Notes: a model not told the origin generated them from the sequence alone. 64,000 bases of DNA from Asticcacaulis sp. SL142 (GCF_026625745.1 NZ_CP113061.1:1823501-1887500); one strand, 5' to 3'. Counted from the first letter of the stretch, positions 52,208 through 61,447 are shown. Numbers and translations: made by a program.

Positions 52208-53896
52208 ATGTCGCACCCCACGGGCACCTCAGCTACGCCCCCGCCGGAACTAAAGCCCGCCAGATGCCTCAGACAGTGGCAAACCCTGGCCACAGGCCCG
52301 TCACGTTTGGCGGCCATGCTGAGCCTGTTAGACGTGGCCGCCGTCGTCGGATTTGCCGGTGCCTTAAGCGCCATTCTGGGCGGTCTAAGGCTTTATGGTA
52401 CAGGTGGAGCGCATCTTTTTGGGCCGGTGCTGATTCTGGTGGCGTCCCTCTGCGCCAAAGCCGTTTTAGGCTATTTAATTCAAAAACTTAACCACAGGGC
52501 AGCGCGCGCCATTATCCTTAAAGTTCGTATGGATATTACCGGAAGACTGCTGCGCAGCCAAGGACTTTCCGCAACCCACGCGGTAAAACTTACGTCACTG
52601 TTTGAAGATACCGAAGCGCTGGAGGGATACTACGCCCGCTTTCTGCCGGCGCGCACTCTGGCGGCGATCACGCCGCTGATCCTGATTGCGGTCGTGGCGG
52701 TGATGAGCCCGTTGTCGGCCCTGATCCTGATGGGCACACTGCTTCCCTTTGTCGCACTGATGGCGCTGTCAGGCCTGACGACCTCTGCCCAATCGCGTCA
52801 GCAGCTTGATGCCTTATCGCGTCTGTCCAGCCTGTTTGCCGACCGCATGCGCGCTCTGCCACTGATCTTAAGCTTTGATAATGGCCCCGCCCAGACCACC
52901 GCCGTTAACCGTGCAGCCCGCGAAGTGTCCGAGCGCACCTTAAGCGTGCTGAAAATCGCCTTTACCGCCTCCGGGATTTTGGAGTTTTTCAGCGCGTTGG
53001 GCGTGGCGCTGGTCGCTGTCTATTGCGGTTTTGCCCTGCTCGGCCTCCTGCCATTTCCGGTGGCGGAGGTTCTGGATTTCAAGGGTGGAGATGCCTTTAC
53101 GGCGGCGTTTTTTGCGCTGGCCCTGAGCCCCGAAGTCTATGCCCCCATGCGCCGCCTCAGTGCCGCCTATCATGATCAGCAAACCGCCGTGGCGGCGACC
53201 GAGCGGCTGATGCAGCTTACCCCGCGCCTGAGTGATGCGGCCACGATCCTTCCGATCACAGCCGCCCCGGCGATTGTGTTTGATAACGTGGTCGCCCGTT
53301 TTGAGGATGATCCCGATTACCGCATCGGGCCGGTTAGTTTTGAGGCCGCACCCGGTGAAGTCGTGGCCATAACCGGCGATACCGGTTCCGGCAAATCGAC
53401 CCTGCTGCGCCGCCTGCTCAACCCGTCTGAGGCGTTTGATGGTCATATCCGGATCGACGGAGCGCCGCTGACTGCTGGCATGACCATAGCGCCGTCGATT
53501 GCGTGGATGTCGCAACACACGCCGATAGTGGCCGGAACTATTCGCGACAATCTGCGGCTGTCGAACACCGCGTTAAAGGATGCCGACATGCAGGCTGTGC
53601 TTGATATCACTGGCGTGTCGGCCATCATTGCCGCACGGACGGATGGGCTGGATCACCTGTTGGATGAGCGCGGATCGGGCCTGTCGGGTGGTGAGCGCCG
53701 CCGGATTGGCCTCGCGCGCGCCCTGCTGAAACCCGCGCCGATTTTGATACTGGATGAACCGACCGCCGATCTGGATGCCGCCGCAGAAGCTGACATTATC
53801 GCGGCTCTGATATGGGGTTTCACAGGCCGCACCGTCATCATGGCCACCCACTCTAAGGCCCTGAAAGCTTTGGCGGATAAGGTGGTGCCGCTATGA
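52208..53896 (+). CDS. cydD: Thiol/haem ABC exporter, CydD
   Basis: A 562-residue half transporter: six helices (about 35-320) and an ATPase domain with Walker A GDTGSGKSTLLRRLL, signature LSGGERRRIGLARALL and Walker B ILILDEPTADLD. CydDC exports cysteine and glutathione to the periplasm (or supplies haem, as debated) and is needed to assemble cytochrome bd. It overlaps cydC by 4 nt and is divergent from cydAB, so the whole bd system sits together. Confidence 0.93.
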   Translation: MSHPTGTSATPPPELKPARCLRQWQTLATGPSRLAAMLSLLDVAAVVGFAGALSAILGGLRLYGTGGAHLFGPVLILVASLCAKAVLGYLIQKLNHRAARAIILKVRMDITGRLLRSQGLSATHAVKLTSLFEDTEALEGYYARFLPARTLAAITPLILIAVVAVMSPLSALILMGTLLPFVALMALSGLTTSAQSRQQLDALSRLSSLFADRMRALPLILSFDNGPAQTTAVNRAAREVSERTLSVLKIAFTASGILEFFSALGVALVAVYCGFALLGLLPFPVAEVLDFKGGDAFTAAFFALALSPEVYAPMRRLSAAYHDQQTAVAATERLMQLTPRLSDAATILPITAAPAIVFDNVVARFEDDPDYRIGPVSFEAAPGEVVAITGDTGSGKSTLLRRLLNPSEAFDGHIRIDGAPLTAGMTIAPSIAWMSQHTPIVAGTIRDNLRLSNTALKDADMQAVLDITGVSAIIAARTDGLDHLLDERGSGLSGGERRRIGLARALLKPAPILILDEPTADLDAAAEADIIAALIWGFTGRTVIMATHSKALKALADKVVPL

Positions 53897-55461
53897 GCGC
53901 CTTTAAGACCTATTTCAAGCAGGCCACCCGCCCGTTCCGCAGCGATCTGATGACCGCAGGTTTAAGTGCCGCCGCGGTCAGTGTCGCCGCCGTCTGCCTT
54001 TTGGGGGTATCGGGCTGGTTTCTGGCCGGGGCCGCGATTGCCGGGGCTGTCGGTGGCGTGGCGGTGCAGATGTTCAACTATCTGCTGCCCAGTGCGGCCA
54101 TACGCTTTCTGGCCATTGCACGCACGCTTTTGCGCTACGTCGAACGCTACAGCGGCCATGCGGCGGCCTTGCGAGCTTTGGCGGTCGTGCGCCCGCACCT
54201 GTTTTCGCGTATCGCCGCCGCCGATCCACAATACACTCTGAAACTCAGCCGTGGTGAGACCTCCGCCCGCTTTGTGCAGGACATCACCGTGCTGGAAAAC
54301 CGGCTGGTAGCCCAAAGTGCGCCTGCATCGGCTATCGGCGGGATTATCGCGGCAGTGTCTTTAAGTCTGTTTCTGTCGCCGTGGGCTGCCGCTATTTTCA
54401 TCGCCGGTCTGGGGGTGACACTTGGGGCCGGTATGTGGCTGGGACAGAAAACCGCCCGCCACGATCAGGCTCAGCGCGAACAGGCCATTCTGGGCGGTCT
54501 GAAACAGCGGTTCTTTGAGATTCTGCCCCTGACGCCGGATATTGCCGCCTATGACCTGAGCGAGCGCCTGCTGGCCGATATGGCCGCGCGGGAAGGCGAT
54601 CTGGCCGCCGCAAAATCCGGTCAGATATCGCTGGACGGCCTGATCCAAAGTGTGTCGCTGGTGGTCATGGGGGTGACCTTAGCCGTACTGTTTCTAACCC
54701 ATCGCGGCCATGACCTGCCCCTGCTGGCGCTGGCGGTGCTGGCGGTTACCGTCGGGTTTGAAAGTTCTGCGCCATTGTTGAAAGCCTTTGGCCAAAAGCG
54801 TGTTTTTGATGAAGCCGAAACCCGTGTCGCTGATCTGTACGATCAGGCCATGCCACACACCACCAATAGCAAGGCCTCCCTTACCGAAGGCCTGCTGACC
54901 GCTAAGGTTCAAAGCTTCCGGCTGGATCGCGATACCCGCCTGCTGATTTCCGGTGCGTCGGGGGCGGGCAAGACCCGGCTGGTTGAGACGCTAATGGGGC
55001 TGCGCCCCGCCGAGGCAAACCAGGGCCAATTTGACCGCCGCCTGTTCGCCCTAAGCCCGCAGGATGCCACGCCGCTCAATGGTACCATCCGCGACAATCT
55101 CAAGATGGCGTTTTCAACCGAGGCCCTTAAAACCTACTCAAAAGCCGAGCTTGACGCCATGATGATCGCGGCGCTTAGCGATGCGCAACTGACGTTAAAA
55201 CCGCTTGATTTATGGATTGGCGATGGCGGGGTTACGCTATCGGGCGGCGAGAAAAAGCGCCTCGGCATCGCCCGCGCCCTGTTGCGCGATGCGCCGATCC
55301 TGATCCTGGATGAGCCGACCGAAGGGCTGGATGCCATGACCGAAACCCGCCTGATTGATGCCTTGGAGACGCGGCTGAACGCCGAACCACGCGGCCTGAT
55401 CCTGATCAGCCATAAGCCTGCGCCCCGCCGTCTGTGCCGTGACGCTTTGAATATGGATTGA
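53893..55461 (+). CDS. cydC: Thiol/haem ABC exporter, CydC
   Basis: The 522-residue partner of CydD. It has six helices, an arginine-rich loop RTLLRYVERYSGHAAALRAL, and a compact ATPase domain: Walker A ISGASGAGKTRLVETL, signature LSGGEKKRLGIARALL, Walker B ILILDEPTEGLD. The GASGAGK loop has Thr-Arg after it in place of the more usual Ser/Thr-Thr. It begins inside the cydD stop region (ATGA). Confidence 0.93.
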   Translation: MSAFKTYFKQATRPFRSDLMTAGLSAAAVSVAAVCLLGVSGWFLAGAAIAGAVGGVAVQMFNYLLPSAAIRFLAIARTLLRYVERYSGHAAALRALAVVRPHLFSRIAAADPQYTLKLSRGETSARFVQDITVLENRLVAQSAPASAIGGIIAAVSLSLFLSPWAAAIFIAGLGVTLGAGMWLGQKTARHDQAQREQAILGGLKQRFFEILPLTPDIAAYDLSERLLADMAAREGDLAAAKSGQISLDGLIQSVSLVVMGVTLAVLFLTHRGHDLPLLALAVLAVTVGFESSAPLLKAFGQKRVFDEAETRVADLYDQAMPHTTNSKASLTEGLLTAKVQSFRLDRDTRLLISGASGAGKTRLVETLMGLRPAEANQGQFDRRLFALSPQDATPLNGTIRDNLKMAFSTEALKTYSKAELDAMMIAALSDAQLTLKPLDLWIGDGGVTLSGGEKKRLGIARALLRDAPILILDEPTEGLDAMTETRLIDALETRLNAEPRGLILISHKPAPRRLCRDALNMD

Positions 55462-55518
55462 CCCCGCCCGGACGCGGAGATAAGGGCAGTTTCACCAGAG
55501 ACGATACCGGAGACGAAC

Positions 55519-56382
55519 ATGATCGCTTTTGCCCTTCACGGCGGTGCCGGTGCCAAGGCTGGCCGCGACTACAGCGCCGAAATCGCTGATATGCGCCGTA
55601 TTGCTGAGGCGGCCCGCACGGCGCTTATGGGCGGAGCGACGGCGCTGGATGTCGTGACCGACACCGCGCGCGCGCTGGAGGATTCCGGGCTTTATGTAGC
55701 AGGCAAGGGTGCCTCACCCAACCTCAACGGCGAGTTTGAACTGGATGCCAGCATCATGAATGGCGTCGACAAATCCTGCGGGGCCGTCGCCGCCTTGCAG
55801 GGTTACGGCAACCCGATCGATGTCGCCCGTGCGGTGATGGAGCGCACGCCCCATGTCTTTCTGGCTGGAGACGGCGCACGCCGGTTTGCACAGAGCCAAG
55901 GCTTTAAAGCCCTGAGCAATCCCGAAACCTATTTCACCCGCGCCGGATTGTTCGAGTCCAATCACCCGCCGGGGACGTTAGCGCACGGTACGGTCGGGTG
56001 CGTGTGTCTGGACAGCTACGGGAATCTTGCAGCGGGCACCTCAACCGCAGGCGTGTTCGGCAAATTACCGGGCCGGGTCGGGGACACACCGGTGATTGGC
56101 TCAGGCACCTGGGCCGACGCGGAGGTCGCCGTCTCCTGCACCGGTCAGGGCGAATATTTCATCCGCGCGCAGGTCGCAGCCCAGATAGCCTACCGCCTGA
56201 AGGCCGGTCAGTCTTTAAGTGAGGCCACCGCGGCGGCTCTGCAAGAAGTGGTCGATTTCGGCGGCGAAGGCGGGCTGATCAGCGTCAGCCGAACGGGCGA
56301 AGTGCAGGTGCCGTTCCGCTCAGCCGGGATGAAACGAGCATGGTTTAGCGGCGATACCGACATTCAATCCGAAGCGTTCTAA
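55519..56382 (+). CDS. Isoaspartyl peptidase / L-asparaginase (Ntn hydrolase)
   Basis: A 287-residue plant-type asparaginase that self-cleaves before the catalytic threonine. The cleavage motif is HGTVGCVCLD (Thr at about 159), followed by NLAAGTSTAGVFGKLPGRVGDTPVIGSG, a strong family signature. The N-terminus MIAFALHGGAGA is also typical. It removes isoaspartyl residues from degraded peptides and hydrolyses asparagine. It lies 57 nt after cydC on the same strand. Confidence 0.93.
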   Translation: MIAFALHGGAGAKAGRDYSAEIADMRRIAEAARTALMGGATALDVVTDTARALEDSGLYVAGKGASPNLNGEFELDASIMNGVDKSCGAVAALQGYGNPIDVARAVMERTPHVFLAGDGARRFAQSQGFKALSNPETYFTRAGLFESNHPPGTLAHGTVGCVCLDSYGNLAAGTSTAGVFGKLPGRVGDTPVIGSGTWADAEVAVSCTGQGEYFIRAQVAAQIAYRLKAGQSLSEATAAALQEVVDFGGEGGLISVSRTGEVQVPFRSAGMKRAWFSGDTDIQSEAF

Positions 56383-56391
56383 TTTTTTGTC

Positions 56392-56435
56392 GCGCATCTG
56401 AATCCAAAAACCGCTGCACACTTTTTGGGATGCGC
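56392..56435. repeat. 44-bp palindromic element, copy C
   Basis: Outer arms GCGCAT (56392-56397) and ATGCGC (56430-56435), inner arms CCAAAAA and TTTTTGG around CCGCTGCACAC. It is the cleanest copy and lies 9 nt after the isoaspartyl peptidase stop codon and 7 nt before the DUF454 stop codon. Confidence 0.8.
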
Positions 56436-56442
56436 TTACGGC

Positions 56443-56847
56443 TTATTCCGGTCGGCTCGCCACATAGACCGCACAGGCCGCCATAGCCACCAACACCCCC
56501 GCCGCCACGTAAATATTCGGTCGCGCCCCCCAGTAGAACAGGCCGTAGCCCACAGCCATGCCCCCCAGCGCCATGACCTTGGCCGGGCGGGATATGGACT
56601 TACGCTCATGCCAGTTACGCAAGGTCGGCCCAAAGCGCGGATGGTTAAGCAGCCACGCCTCAAGCCGGGGCGAGGACTTGCCAAAGCACCACACCGCCAT
56701 AATCAAAAAAATGGTCGATGGCATCAGCGGCAAAAACGCACCCACAATCCCCAGCCCGACCATGACCAACCCGGCCACCAGCCAGATCAGGCGCGCAGGC
56801 GTCATACGGTACTTATCCGCCGGATTTGTTGGATCATCAGCGCTCAT
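56443..56847 (-). CDS. YbaN/DUF454 family membrane protein
   Basis: A 134-residue inner-membrane protein. The YbaN signature is seen in VGAFLPLMPSTIFLIMAVWCFGKSSPRLEAWLLNHPRFGPTLRNW, between helix pairs at about 19-55 and 88-130. Function unknown; relatives are found near iron and tetrapyrrole genes in some bacteria. Convergent with the isoaspartyl peptidase. Confidence 0.9.
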   Translation of the reverse strand: MSADDPTNPADKYRMTPARLIWLVAGLVMVGLGIVGAFLPLMPSTIFLIMAVWCFGKSSPRLEAWLLNHPRFGPTLRNWHERKSISRPAKVMALGGMAVGYGLFYWGARPNIYVAAGVLVAMAACAVYVASRPE

Positions 56848-57051
56848 GACAAACCTTAGCGCCCTTTGTGCAACTCATTCTCACACCTTAGCAGAGTCCA
56901 AAGGGAAAGAAAGCCGCAATCCGTGTCTGCGACATTAGGGCACGTACGGCTTCACCGGAGCGTTAAGCTTAACATTTATCACTTTATTCAACCTGTCCTG
57001 TTAGGCTTTGCGTCAGTTTGCGCGCTATTTGATAATTACACGGCAGGTACG

Positions 57052-59298
57052 ATGACCGGACAGAGCCAGAATACGCACGACACTATTCCCGCCAGTATCT
57101 CCGCCCTCATGGCCGGTGCGATCCACCAGACCCATGTGGCGGTTATCGTCATGGATGTGCGCGGACGGTTTATTTACGCCAATAATGCCTTTTCCGCCCT
57201 GACCGGACTTGACCGCCGCACCTTGCTTAAGCGCTCAATCTATGATCTGTGCCGTGATCAACCGGCCTCACGCGGGGCGATTGAAAGCGCCCTGAAAACC
57301 CTGCGCCGCAAATCCTCATGTGATGGCGAAGTCCTGCTTTACAATCGCGATCATCACCCGATCTGGGGCGGTTTTTCCGTCACCAAGGTTCGCGATGACG
57401 CAGGCAAGCTGTGGCTAGTGGCCACCGTTACTGACATCACCTATGGCAAGCTGTACGAGAGCCTGCAACAAAAGGTGCTGGAGGCTCTGATTCAGGACAA
57501 GGCCTTAAGCGACATCCTGACCCTGATCTGCCTTGAGGCCGAAGAGCTGTTGCCTGGCATTACCATGTCGATCCAGCGGATTGACGAGGACGGGCGCATC
57601 CGCCCTTTGGCCGGACCGCAACTGCCCGACAGCTATAAACAGGCGCTGAATGGGGTGCCGATTGGCCCATCGGTCGGCTCCTGCGGCACCTCGGCCTATC
57701 GCGGGGAGCCGGTGCTGGTCAACGACATCGCCACCGACCCGCTATGGAAAGGCTATACCCAACTGGTCGCGCCCATGGGGTTCAATGCCTGCTGGTCGAC
57801 ACCGGTTAAAAACAAGTGCGGTCGCGTGGCGGGTACCTTTGCCTTTTATAGCCATAGCGCCATCACCCTAACCCCGTTCATGCAAAGCATGGTCGATATC
57901 TGCACCCGCCTGTGTGCGCTGGCGTTTGAAAAGCGTGACTATGAAGACCGGTTGCAGTTTCTGGCCCACCATGATGCCCTGACCGCCCTGCCCAATCGCA
58001 CCTTTTTTCAGCGCCGCCTGAGCGAAGAGGCTATCCGCGCCCGCCGCCGTAAATCTGCACTGGCGCTGCATGTTATCGACCTCGACCGCTTTAAGGAGGT
58101 CAATGACACTCTGGGCCATCCGGTCGGTGATGATGTGCTCAAAATCGTGGCGCGCACCCTGATCGAACATTCCAGCAAGACCGATGTCATTGCGAGGCTT
58201 GGCGGGGATGAGTTCATGCTGCTCCAGACCGGCGTAAAGTCTGCCGAAGACGCCAGACTGCGGGCCGAACACCTGATCCATGCCGTGCGCAACGCGATCA
58301 TGGATCACGTCCCGCTGACGGCGGGCATGGTCAGCGCCAGTCTGGGCTATGCGCTCTACCCGCAGGATGCCGCCAATATCGACCTTCTGATCCGCCATGC
58401 CGACATGGCCCTTTACCGTGCCAAAAGCGAAGGCCGCAACCGGGCCTGCGCCTTTGACGCCAGCATGGCCGATGCCGTCAATCACCGCCGCCGTCTTGAG
58501 CACGACCTGCGCGACGCCATGACCAACGGGGCCAGCGGATTATCTCTGGCCTATCAGCCGCAACTGCGTCTGAGCGATCAGACTGTGCTGGGCTTTGAGG
58601 CGTTGCTGCGCTGGAACCATCCGCAATTTGGGGCCATCGCCCCCGACATTTTCATCCCCATCGCCGAAGAAGCCGGGCTGATTGTGCCTCTGGGCGAGTG
58701 GATACTGAAAGAAGCCTGCACCACCGCCGCCACATGGGACATGCCGCTCACCATCGCCGTCAACCTGTCGCCGCTACAGATATTTGACGGCGATCTGGCC
58801 CATCACGTCCACGACATCCTGATCCGCACGGGGCTTGCGCCGTCACGGCTGGAACTGGAAGTGACCGAAGGTGTGCTGATCCAGAATACTGACCGGGCGC
58901 TGCATATTCTGCGACGTCTCAAGATGCTGGGCGTCAGCATCGCCATGGACGATTTCGGCACCGGCTATTCGTCGCTCAGCTATCTTCAGATTTTCCCGTT
59001 CGACAAGATCAAGATCGACCGCGCCTTCATCAGTGATCTGGAACGCAACGGCCATGCCAAGGCCATTGTGCGGGCCGTCATTGGTCTGGGTCATGCTATC
59101 GGGGTGCCGGTACTGGCCGAAGGGGTCGAAACCGAAAGCCAGCTTGAGATTTTGCGCAGCAATGGCTGCGACGAGGCCCAGGGCTTTCTGATCGGACGGC
59201 CCATGCCGCAGGCTTCGATTGCGTCCTACCTGTCGCTGTGGGCCCACCCCGCCTCAACGTCGCTCAGCCAAACGCCTCAAAAAATGTCCCGCGCGTAA
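57052..59298 (+). CDS. PAS-GAF-GGDEF-EAL cyclic-di-GMP enzyme
   Basis: A soluble 748-residue protein: PAS (about 25-145, VIVMDVRGRFIYANNAF), GAF (about 165-305, with SVGSCGTSAYRGEPVLVNDI), GGDEF (about 310-470) and EAL (about 490-735). The GGDEF motif is intact (RLGGDEFMLL) but the I-site position reads SKTD, so product feedback is probably lost. EAL residues EALLRW, NLSPLQI, EVTEGVL, DDFGTGYSS, KIDRAF, AEGVET are all present. I choose ATG 57052 with AGG at -8; the frame is open to 56866 but that part matches nothing. Its 3' end overlaps the convergent thioesterase by 35 bp. Confidence 0.9.
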   Translation: MTGQSQNTHDTIPASISALMAGAIHQTHVAVIVMDVRGRFIYANNAFSALTGLDRRTLLKRSIYDLCRDQPASRGAIESALKTLRRKSSCDGEVLLYNRDHHPIWGGFSVTKVRDDAGKLWLVATVTDITYGKLYESLQQKVLEALIQDKALSDILTLICLEAEELLPGITMSIQRIDEDGRIRPLAGPQLPDSYKQALNGVPIGPSVGSCGTSAYRGEPVLVNDIATDPLWKGYTQLVAPMGFNACWSTPVKNKCGRVAGTFAFYSHSAITLTPFMQSMVDICTRLCALAFEKRDYEDRLQFLAHHDALTALPNRTFFQRRLSEEAIRARRRKSALALHVIDLDRFKEVNDTLGHPVGDDVLKIVARTLIEHSSKTDVIARLGGDEFMLLQTGVKSAEDARLRAEHLIHAVRNAIMDHVPLTAGMVSASLGYALYPQDAANIDLLIRHADMALYRAKSEGRNRACAFDASMADAVNHRRRLEHDLRDAMTNGASGLSLAYQPQLRLSDQTVLGFEALLRWNHPQFGAIAPDIFIPIAEEAGLIVPLGEWILKEACTTAATWDMPLTIAVNLSPLQIFDGDLAHHVHDILIRTGLAPSRLELEVTEGVLIQNTDRALHILRRLKMLGVSIAMDDFGTGYSSLSYLQIFPFDKIKIDRAFISDLERNGHAKAIVRAVIGLGHAIGVPVLAEGVETESQLEILRSNGCDEAQGFLIGRPMPQASIASYLSLWAHPASTSLSQTPQKMSRA

Positions 59299-59662
59299 GC
59301 TTGCCATCGATCTTGCAGATAACATCGACATGGGCTTTGAGACACACGGTCCGTTCCGGCAAGCGCGTGATGACGTGCTCAAACCGCGCGCGCGGGCCAT
59401 GGCGCTGAACGGTTGAGGCTACTTCAAACCGCTCCCCGCCGGTAAGCGGCGAGAGAAACGTCAGATCCATGTGCGCCACCATCAGGAAGATATTACGCGC
59501 CACCAGATCCTTGAAATGCACCCCGTGCGCCTCCAGAAACTCATGGCGGGCATGTTCGCAATAGACCAGATAATTGGCGTTATTGACCACGCCTTGGGCG
59601 TCACATTCCGAATCACGCACCTTCATTTCGATAACAAACGGTGCGGCGTCTTGAGTGGTCAT
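59264..59662 (-). CDS. Acyl-CoA thioesterase (4HBT, YbgC-like)
   Basis: A 132-residue hotdog-fold protein. The catalytic region is SECDAQGVVNNANYLVYCEHARHEFL, with Asp in the active-site position of 4-hydroxybenzoyl-CoA-type thioesterases. ATG 59662 is preceded by GGAGACAGGT, so I prefer it to the longer frame at 59689. It probably hydrolyses acyl-CoAs; substrate unknown. Its last 11 codons overlap the GGDEF-EAL gene on the other strand. Confidence 0.87.
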   Translation of the reverse strand: MTTQDAAPFVIEMKVRDSECDAQGVVNNANYLVYCEHARHEFLEAHGVHFKDLVARNIFLMVAHMDLTFLSPLTGGERFEVASTVQRHGPRARFEHVITRLPERTVCLKAHVDVICKIDGKLTRGTFFEAFG

Positions 59663-60128
59663 ACCTGTCTCCGATTTTGGATAAACCATAGTTTACCCAG
59701 TGGCTGGTCAAAATAGCGGCCACATACCATGAGGGCAAGATACTCATAAAAACAAAACCTTATGATGCATACATAGTATACACTCGCGCCACAGGCAGCT
59801 TTAACATCATACCTTTTGCGTACCGTCAGCCTCAAAAACCCTTAAGGATAGGGTGTCCCGTAACTACGTGACATGACGTCCACGGATAATTCCCTCATAA
59901 AGCGAACATCCGGTTTGAGACGTTATGAGTGCGCGTCTCTGATGGAGCAAAGGGCGTTTTTCTTTGTTCCTGTGCGGGGTCAATGTGCCGCTCCCCCCCT
60001 GAGTACATGGCCCCGTGCAACGGAATGTTGCGTATCGCGTGCAGGCTTTCCATAAAAACCGCTAATTTTTCCGGAATGCCTCACGATCAGTTCAAGCGTA
60101 CCTTTTGTTCCCCATAAGGATTACGGCT
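59663..60128. other. 466-bp intergenic region
   Basis: Between the thioesterase start and the receiver protein. The two short frames here (about 59873-60117) have no family resemblance. It holds a weak GAGACG/CGTCTC dyad (59917-59939) and the sequence GGTGTCCCGT (about 59851), which also occurs near 46110. I see no tRNA or known RNA element; a small RNA is possible but unsupported. Confidence 0.35.
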
Positions 60129-60530
60129 GTGACCACCGCCCCTCTTCCACGACTGCTGATCATTGATGACTGCGACGCCAATCTGGTGTTCGTGCGCTAT
60201 ATGATGACAGCCCTTGGGGCAGATTTCGACATTGCCCGCTCCGAAACCGAAGCCAAGGCCTTACTGGCTGGCGAATCGTATGGTGCCGTGCTGATCGACC
60301 ATCAGCCGTCGCGGATCAATGCTCTGGGACTACTCGACTGGATGAGCGGCCTTGAGGTCAAACCGAGGGCGCTCGTGACCACCACCGATCCGTCGCGTCA
60401 GATCATCCAGCGTCTGTTTGATGCCGGATGCGATCACTTCCTTCACCGTCCGCTGAGCGCCAACGCCTTGTGCCGGCTTATCCCCGACATGCTGTTTGGC
60501 CACACGGACGGTCTGGCTCTGGCTGGGTAA
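60129..60530 (+). CDS. Stand-alone receiver domain protein (partly degenerate)
   Basis: A 133-residue CheY-type single-domain response regulator. The acidic pair is Asp13-Asp14 (LIIDDCDAN), the phosphorylatable residue is Asp57 (VLIDHQPS) and Thr84/85 are in place, but the nearly invariant lysine before proline is Arg107 (FLHRPLS). Phosphorylation may be weak or the protein may bind constitutively. I start it at GTG 60129 (TTAPLPRLLII) with AAGG upstream; the frame begins at TTG 60105. It precedes the LuxR gene by 161 nt. Confidence 0.8.
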   Translation: MTTAPLPRLLIIDDCDANLVFVRYMMTALGADFDIARSETEAKALLAGESYGAVLIDHQPSRINALGLLDWMSGLEVKPRALVTTTDPSRQIIQRLFDAGCDHFLHRPLSANALCRLIPDMLFGHTDGLALAG

Positions 60531-60691
60531 CTTGGCCGGGCAACCGGAGCCGGATACATTCCACCGCTGATAACGCTGACTTGAAAGGGACAGCCTTGTT
60601 TTGATGTGGTGTCCGCCGCCCGCATGGGCTAAACAGGGTTCGACGCCAATCGAATCCCGATAGCGCGTGACCGAAACATGGGGCGGGAGTC

Positions 60692-61447
60692 ATGGGCCGG
60701 GCAGCAAAGAGTGATGAACCGGGTCTTCAGGACTATCTGGACCGGATTCACCGTGCCGAAAATTTCGATGACATATGGGCGTTACTCAATCAGTTTCGCG
60801 CCCGGAAGGGCTTCACCAGCCTGACCTACATGCATATCCCACCGCTGGGCGCACTTGATCAGGAAAAGCCCCTGATTGCCTCCGAAGGCTTTGCCCAGGA
60901 CTGGGTCGCGCACTTCATAGAAAATGATTACATCAGTATCTCGCCGGTTATGGAGTATGCGCGCACCGCCATCACCCCATTCTGCTGGTCTGACATTATG
61001 AACGAAGACCTGCGCGACACCACGACCTCACCGGAAATCCGTAAGTATGTGACGAATTATCTGGCCTATAATGTGGGTGACGGTCTGGCGTTTCCGCTTT
61101 ATGGGCCGATGGGGCGGCGCGCCCTGTGTTCGGTCGGACTACCTGAAATCAAAATGGCCGTCCCTGCGGTTTTACGTCAGGAATTGCAGATCATCTTTCA
61201 GGGGGCTCATTTACGCTATTGCGACCTGATCCTGCAAAGCCAGTCAAAGCAAGCCGACCTGTCGCCGCGTGAAGTCGAAATCCTCAGTTGGGTGGCGCGG
61301 GGAAAGTCCAACAGCGTTATCGCCAACATCCTTGAGGTCTCAACCCACACCATCGACACCCACATGCGCCGCATCTATGCCAAGCTGAATGTCACCGACC
61401 GGGTGGCCGCCGCCATTTACGGCGTCGGGGCTGGTATTCTCAAATAG
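60692..61447 (+). CDS. LuxR-family regulator with autoinducer-binding domain
   Basis: A 251-residue protein with an N-terminal autoinducer-binding domain (about 20-170) and a C-terminal LuxR HTH (LSPREVEILSWVARGKSNSVIANILEVSTHTIDTHMRRIYAKL, about 190-235). Aligned without gaps from the first pocket tryptophan, Trp71, Pro85 and Trp99 match TraR Trp57, Pro71 and Trp85. Tyr61 is replaced by Phe75 and the ligand-contacting Asp70 by Ser84. There is no luxI gene in the window. ATG 60692 has GGGAG 3 nt upstream. It overlaps the convergent alkB by 8 bp. Confidence 0.9.
   Translation: MGRAAKSDEPGLQDYLDRIHRAENFDDIWALLNQFRARKGFTSLTYMHIPPLGALDQEKPLIASEGFAQDWVAHFIENDYISISPVMEYARTAITPFCWSDIMNEDLRDTTTSPEIRKYVTNYLAYNVGDGLAFPLYGPMGRRALCSVGLPEIKMAVPAVLRQELQIIFQGAHLRYCDLILQSQSKQADLSPREVEILSWVARGKSNSVIANILEVSTHTIDTHMRRIYAKLNVTDRVAAAIYGVGAGILK

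Noticed and set aside
56866-57051. Upstream extension of the second GGDEF-EAL protein
   Set aside because: No family resemblance, and ATG 57052 has a ribosome binding site in front of the PAS domain.
59873-60117. Two overlapping short frames in the gap before the receiver gene
   Set aside because: Cysteine- and arginine-rich chance translations with no conserved features.
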